47,615 bases of DNA from Terriglobia bacterium (GTDB taxonomy: Bacteria; Acidobacteriota; Terriglobia; Bryobacterales; Bryobacteraceae): assembly GCA_003175985.1 (NCBI GenBank), contig PSRJ01000239.1:1-47615 (forward strand). The letters run 5' to 3'. The notes beneath the pieces were generated by a model, which worked only from the letters and a program-made list of their open reading frames with translations, was not told the origin of the DNA and did not search any database. The translations under genes and the position numbers were made by a program. Within the stretch, counting starts at the first letter, position 1, and each line of letters opens with the position of its first letter. Below, piece after piece: positions 46,778 to 47,615 of this stretch.

Positions 46778-47615
46778 TCATTTCGATCCGGCAGGCGGTT
46801 CGCGCCCGACGAATGCCCTGTAGAGCAGCAGATCGTAGATGATCTTGAGCGCTCCGGCTATGAAAAACGGATAGTCGATCAGTGCCGGATGAGAGAACAG
46901 CAGGCCGGCCAGCATGGGAGCGATAGCGGCCCCAGTCGTACGCGCTACGCCGGTGATGCCGGCAGCAGCCGATCGCTCGGCGGGCGCAACCACCGACATC
47001 GTATAGGATTGCCTGGTCGGCACGTCCATCTGAGAGATGCTGAACCGCAGCAGCAGAACCAGTATGGCGAGCCGCAGATTGGGCATCAGGGGGACTAGGA
47101 TCAACAGAAGGTTGGACGGCAGGTGCGTAAATACCATCGTTTTGACCAGGCCGATCCGCGACGCCAGCCGCGAAGCCATCAGCGCCGATACTCCAGCGAG
47201 CACATTAGCGCCAAAGAAGATGCCTCCCAGCGCCGCGGGTTGCACCCCGAAACGGATATAGAACCAGTAGGCGGCAAAACTCTGGACGACAAATCCTCCG
47301 CCGAATGCATCGAGCGCGAACAGGCTCGAAAGATGGAAGACTATGCGCCGCGACCCGCTGATGCCCAGCAGCCGCTTCATGTTCTTTGTTTCGTTGGTAG
47401 CTGCTTTCACCTCAGCGCCCCTGGTGAGCCGGCTAAAGGCGGCCGCCAGGAGGCATCCGGAAATGGCATAGAGCAGAACAACCATGCGTTGGCTTGCGGC
47501 CGGCATCATTCCCGACCGTTCCAACCGGCCGGTGAGCAGGCCACCAAACAGCGACCCGGCCGCCGTCGCCATCGCTCCGGTAAGCGTGTACCAGGCGAAA
47601 ACGGCCGTGCGTGCG
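46778..47615 (-). CDS. MFS transporter (N-terminus beyond window end)
   Basis: Hydrophobic helices; the frame stays open to the window edge (ARTAVFAWYTLTGAMATAAG...), so the ORF-track start at 47572 is probably internal. Confidence 0.85.
   Translation of the reverse strand, partial: ARTAVFAWYTLTGAMATAAGSLFGGLLTGRLERSGMMPAASQRMVVLLYAISGCLLAAAFSRLTRGAEVKAATNETKNMKRLLGISGSRRIVFHLSSLFALDAFGGGFVVQSFAAYWFYIRFGVQPAALGGIFFGANVLAGVSALMASRLASRIGLVKTMVFTHLPSNLLLILVPLMPNLRLAILVLLLRFSISQMDVPTRQSYTMSVVAPAERSAAAGITGVARTTGAAIAPMLAGLLFSHPALIDYPFFIAGALKIIYDLLLYRAFVGREPPAGSK

Noticed and set aside
1-47615. Search by eye for CRISPR repeats, tRNA/rRNA, IS terminal repeats, phage or toxin-antitoxin modules
   Set aside because: No convincing instance seen; a tRNAscan/Infernal run would be needed to exclude short RNAs.

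Overview
This 47.6 kb, GC-rich, gene-dense chromosomal window looks like an Acidobacterium of the Solibacter/Bryobacter type. That placement is inferred from gene content: Oar-like TonB receptors, PEP-CTERM proteins, PrsT-like TPR lipoproteins and orphan secreted proteins. I support about 43 protein-coding genes. I saw no convincing tRNA, rRNA, CRISPR array, transposase or phage module. Main blocks: (1) a secreted caspase/TPR protein with an embedded EF-hand, convergent with an M48 metalloprotease operon (1-4.6 kb); (2) housekeeping genes: 7Fe ferredoxin, QueD/PTPS, DinG-type helicase, precorrin-2 dehydrogenase, Der GTPase; (3) a translationally coupled pair of a two-domain KaiC-like ATPase and a hybrid histidine kinase with a degenerate N-terminal receiver (7.4-10.6 kb); (4) a Tat-exported, PaoABC-like molybdenum hydroxylase in an operon with a membrane cytochrome b and a small helical orphan (12.6-18.2 kb); (5) two paralogous units of PrsT-like TPR lipoprotein followed by a PEP-CTERM protein, flanking a TonB-dependent receptor (18.2-30.7 kb), with one PEP-CTERM protein carrying a thioester-domain-like Cys/Gln pair; (6) an E. 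coli-type frdABCD fumarate reductase/succinate dehydrogenase (36.1-39.4 kb); (7) a lanthanide-type methanol dehydrogenase module, xoxJ, a diheme c-type cytochrome and xoxF with the DYD lanthanide motif (39.7-43.1 kb); (8) a Tat-exported amidohydrolase, a ROK kinase, an anSME-like radical SAM/SPASM protein and an MFS transporter cut by the window end. The strongest candidates for under-described biology are the Mo-hydroxylase/cytochrome b operon, the KaiC-like/pseudo-receiver kinase pair, the thioester-like PEP-CTERM protein with the duplicated PrsT units, and the acidobacterial Xox module with a fused diheme cytochrome. All functional statements come from motifs read by eye; no database search was run.
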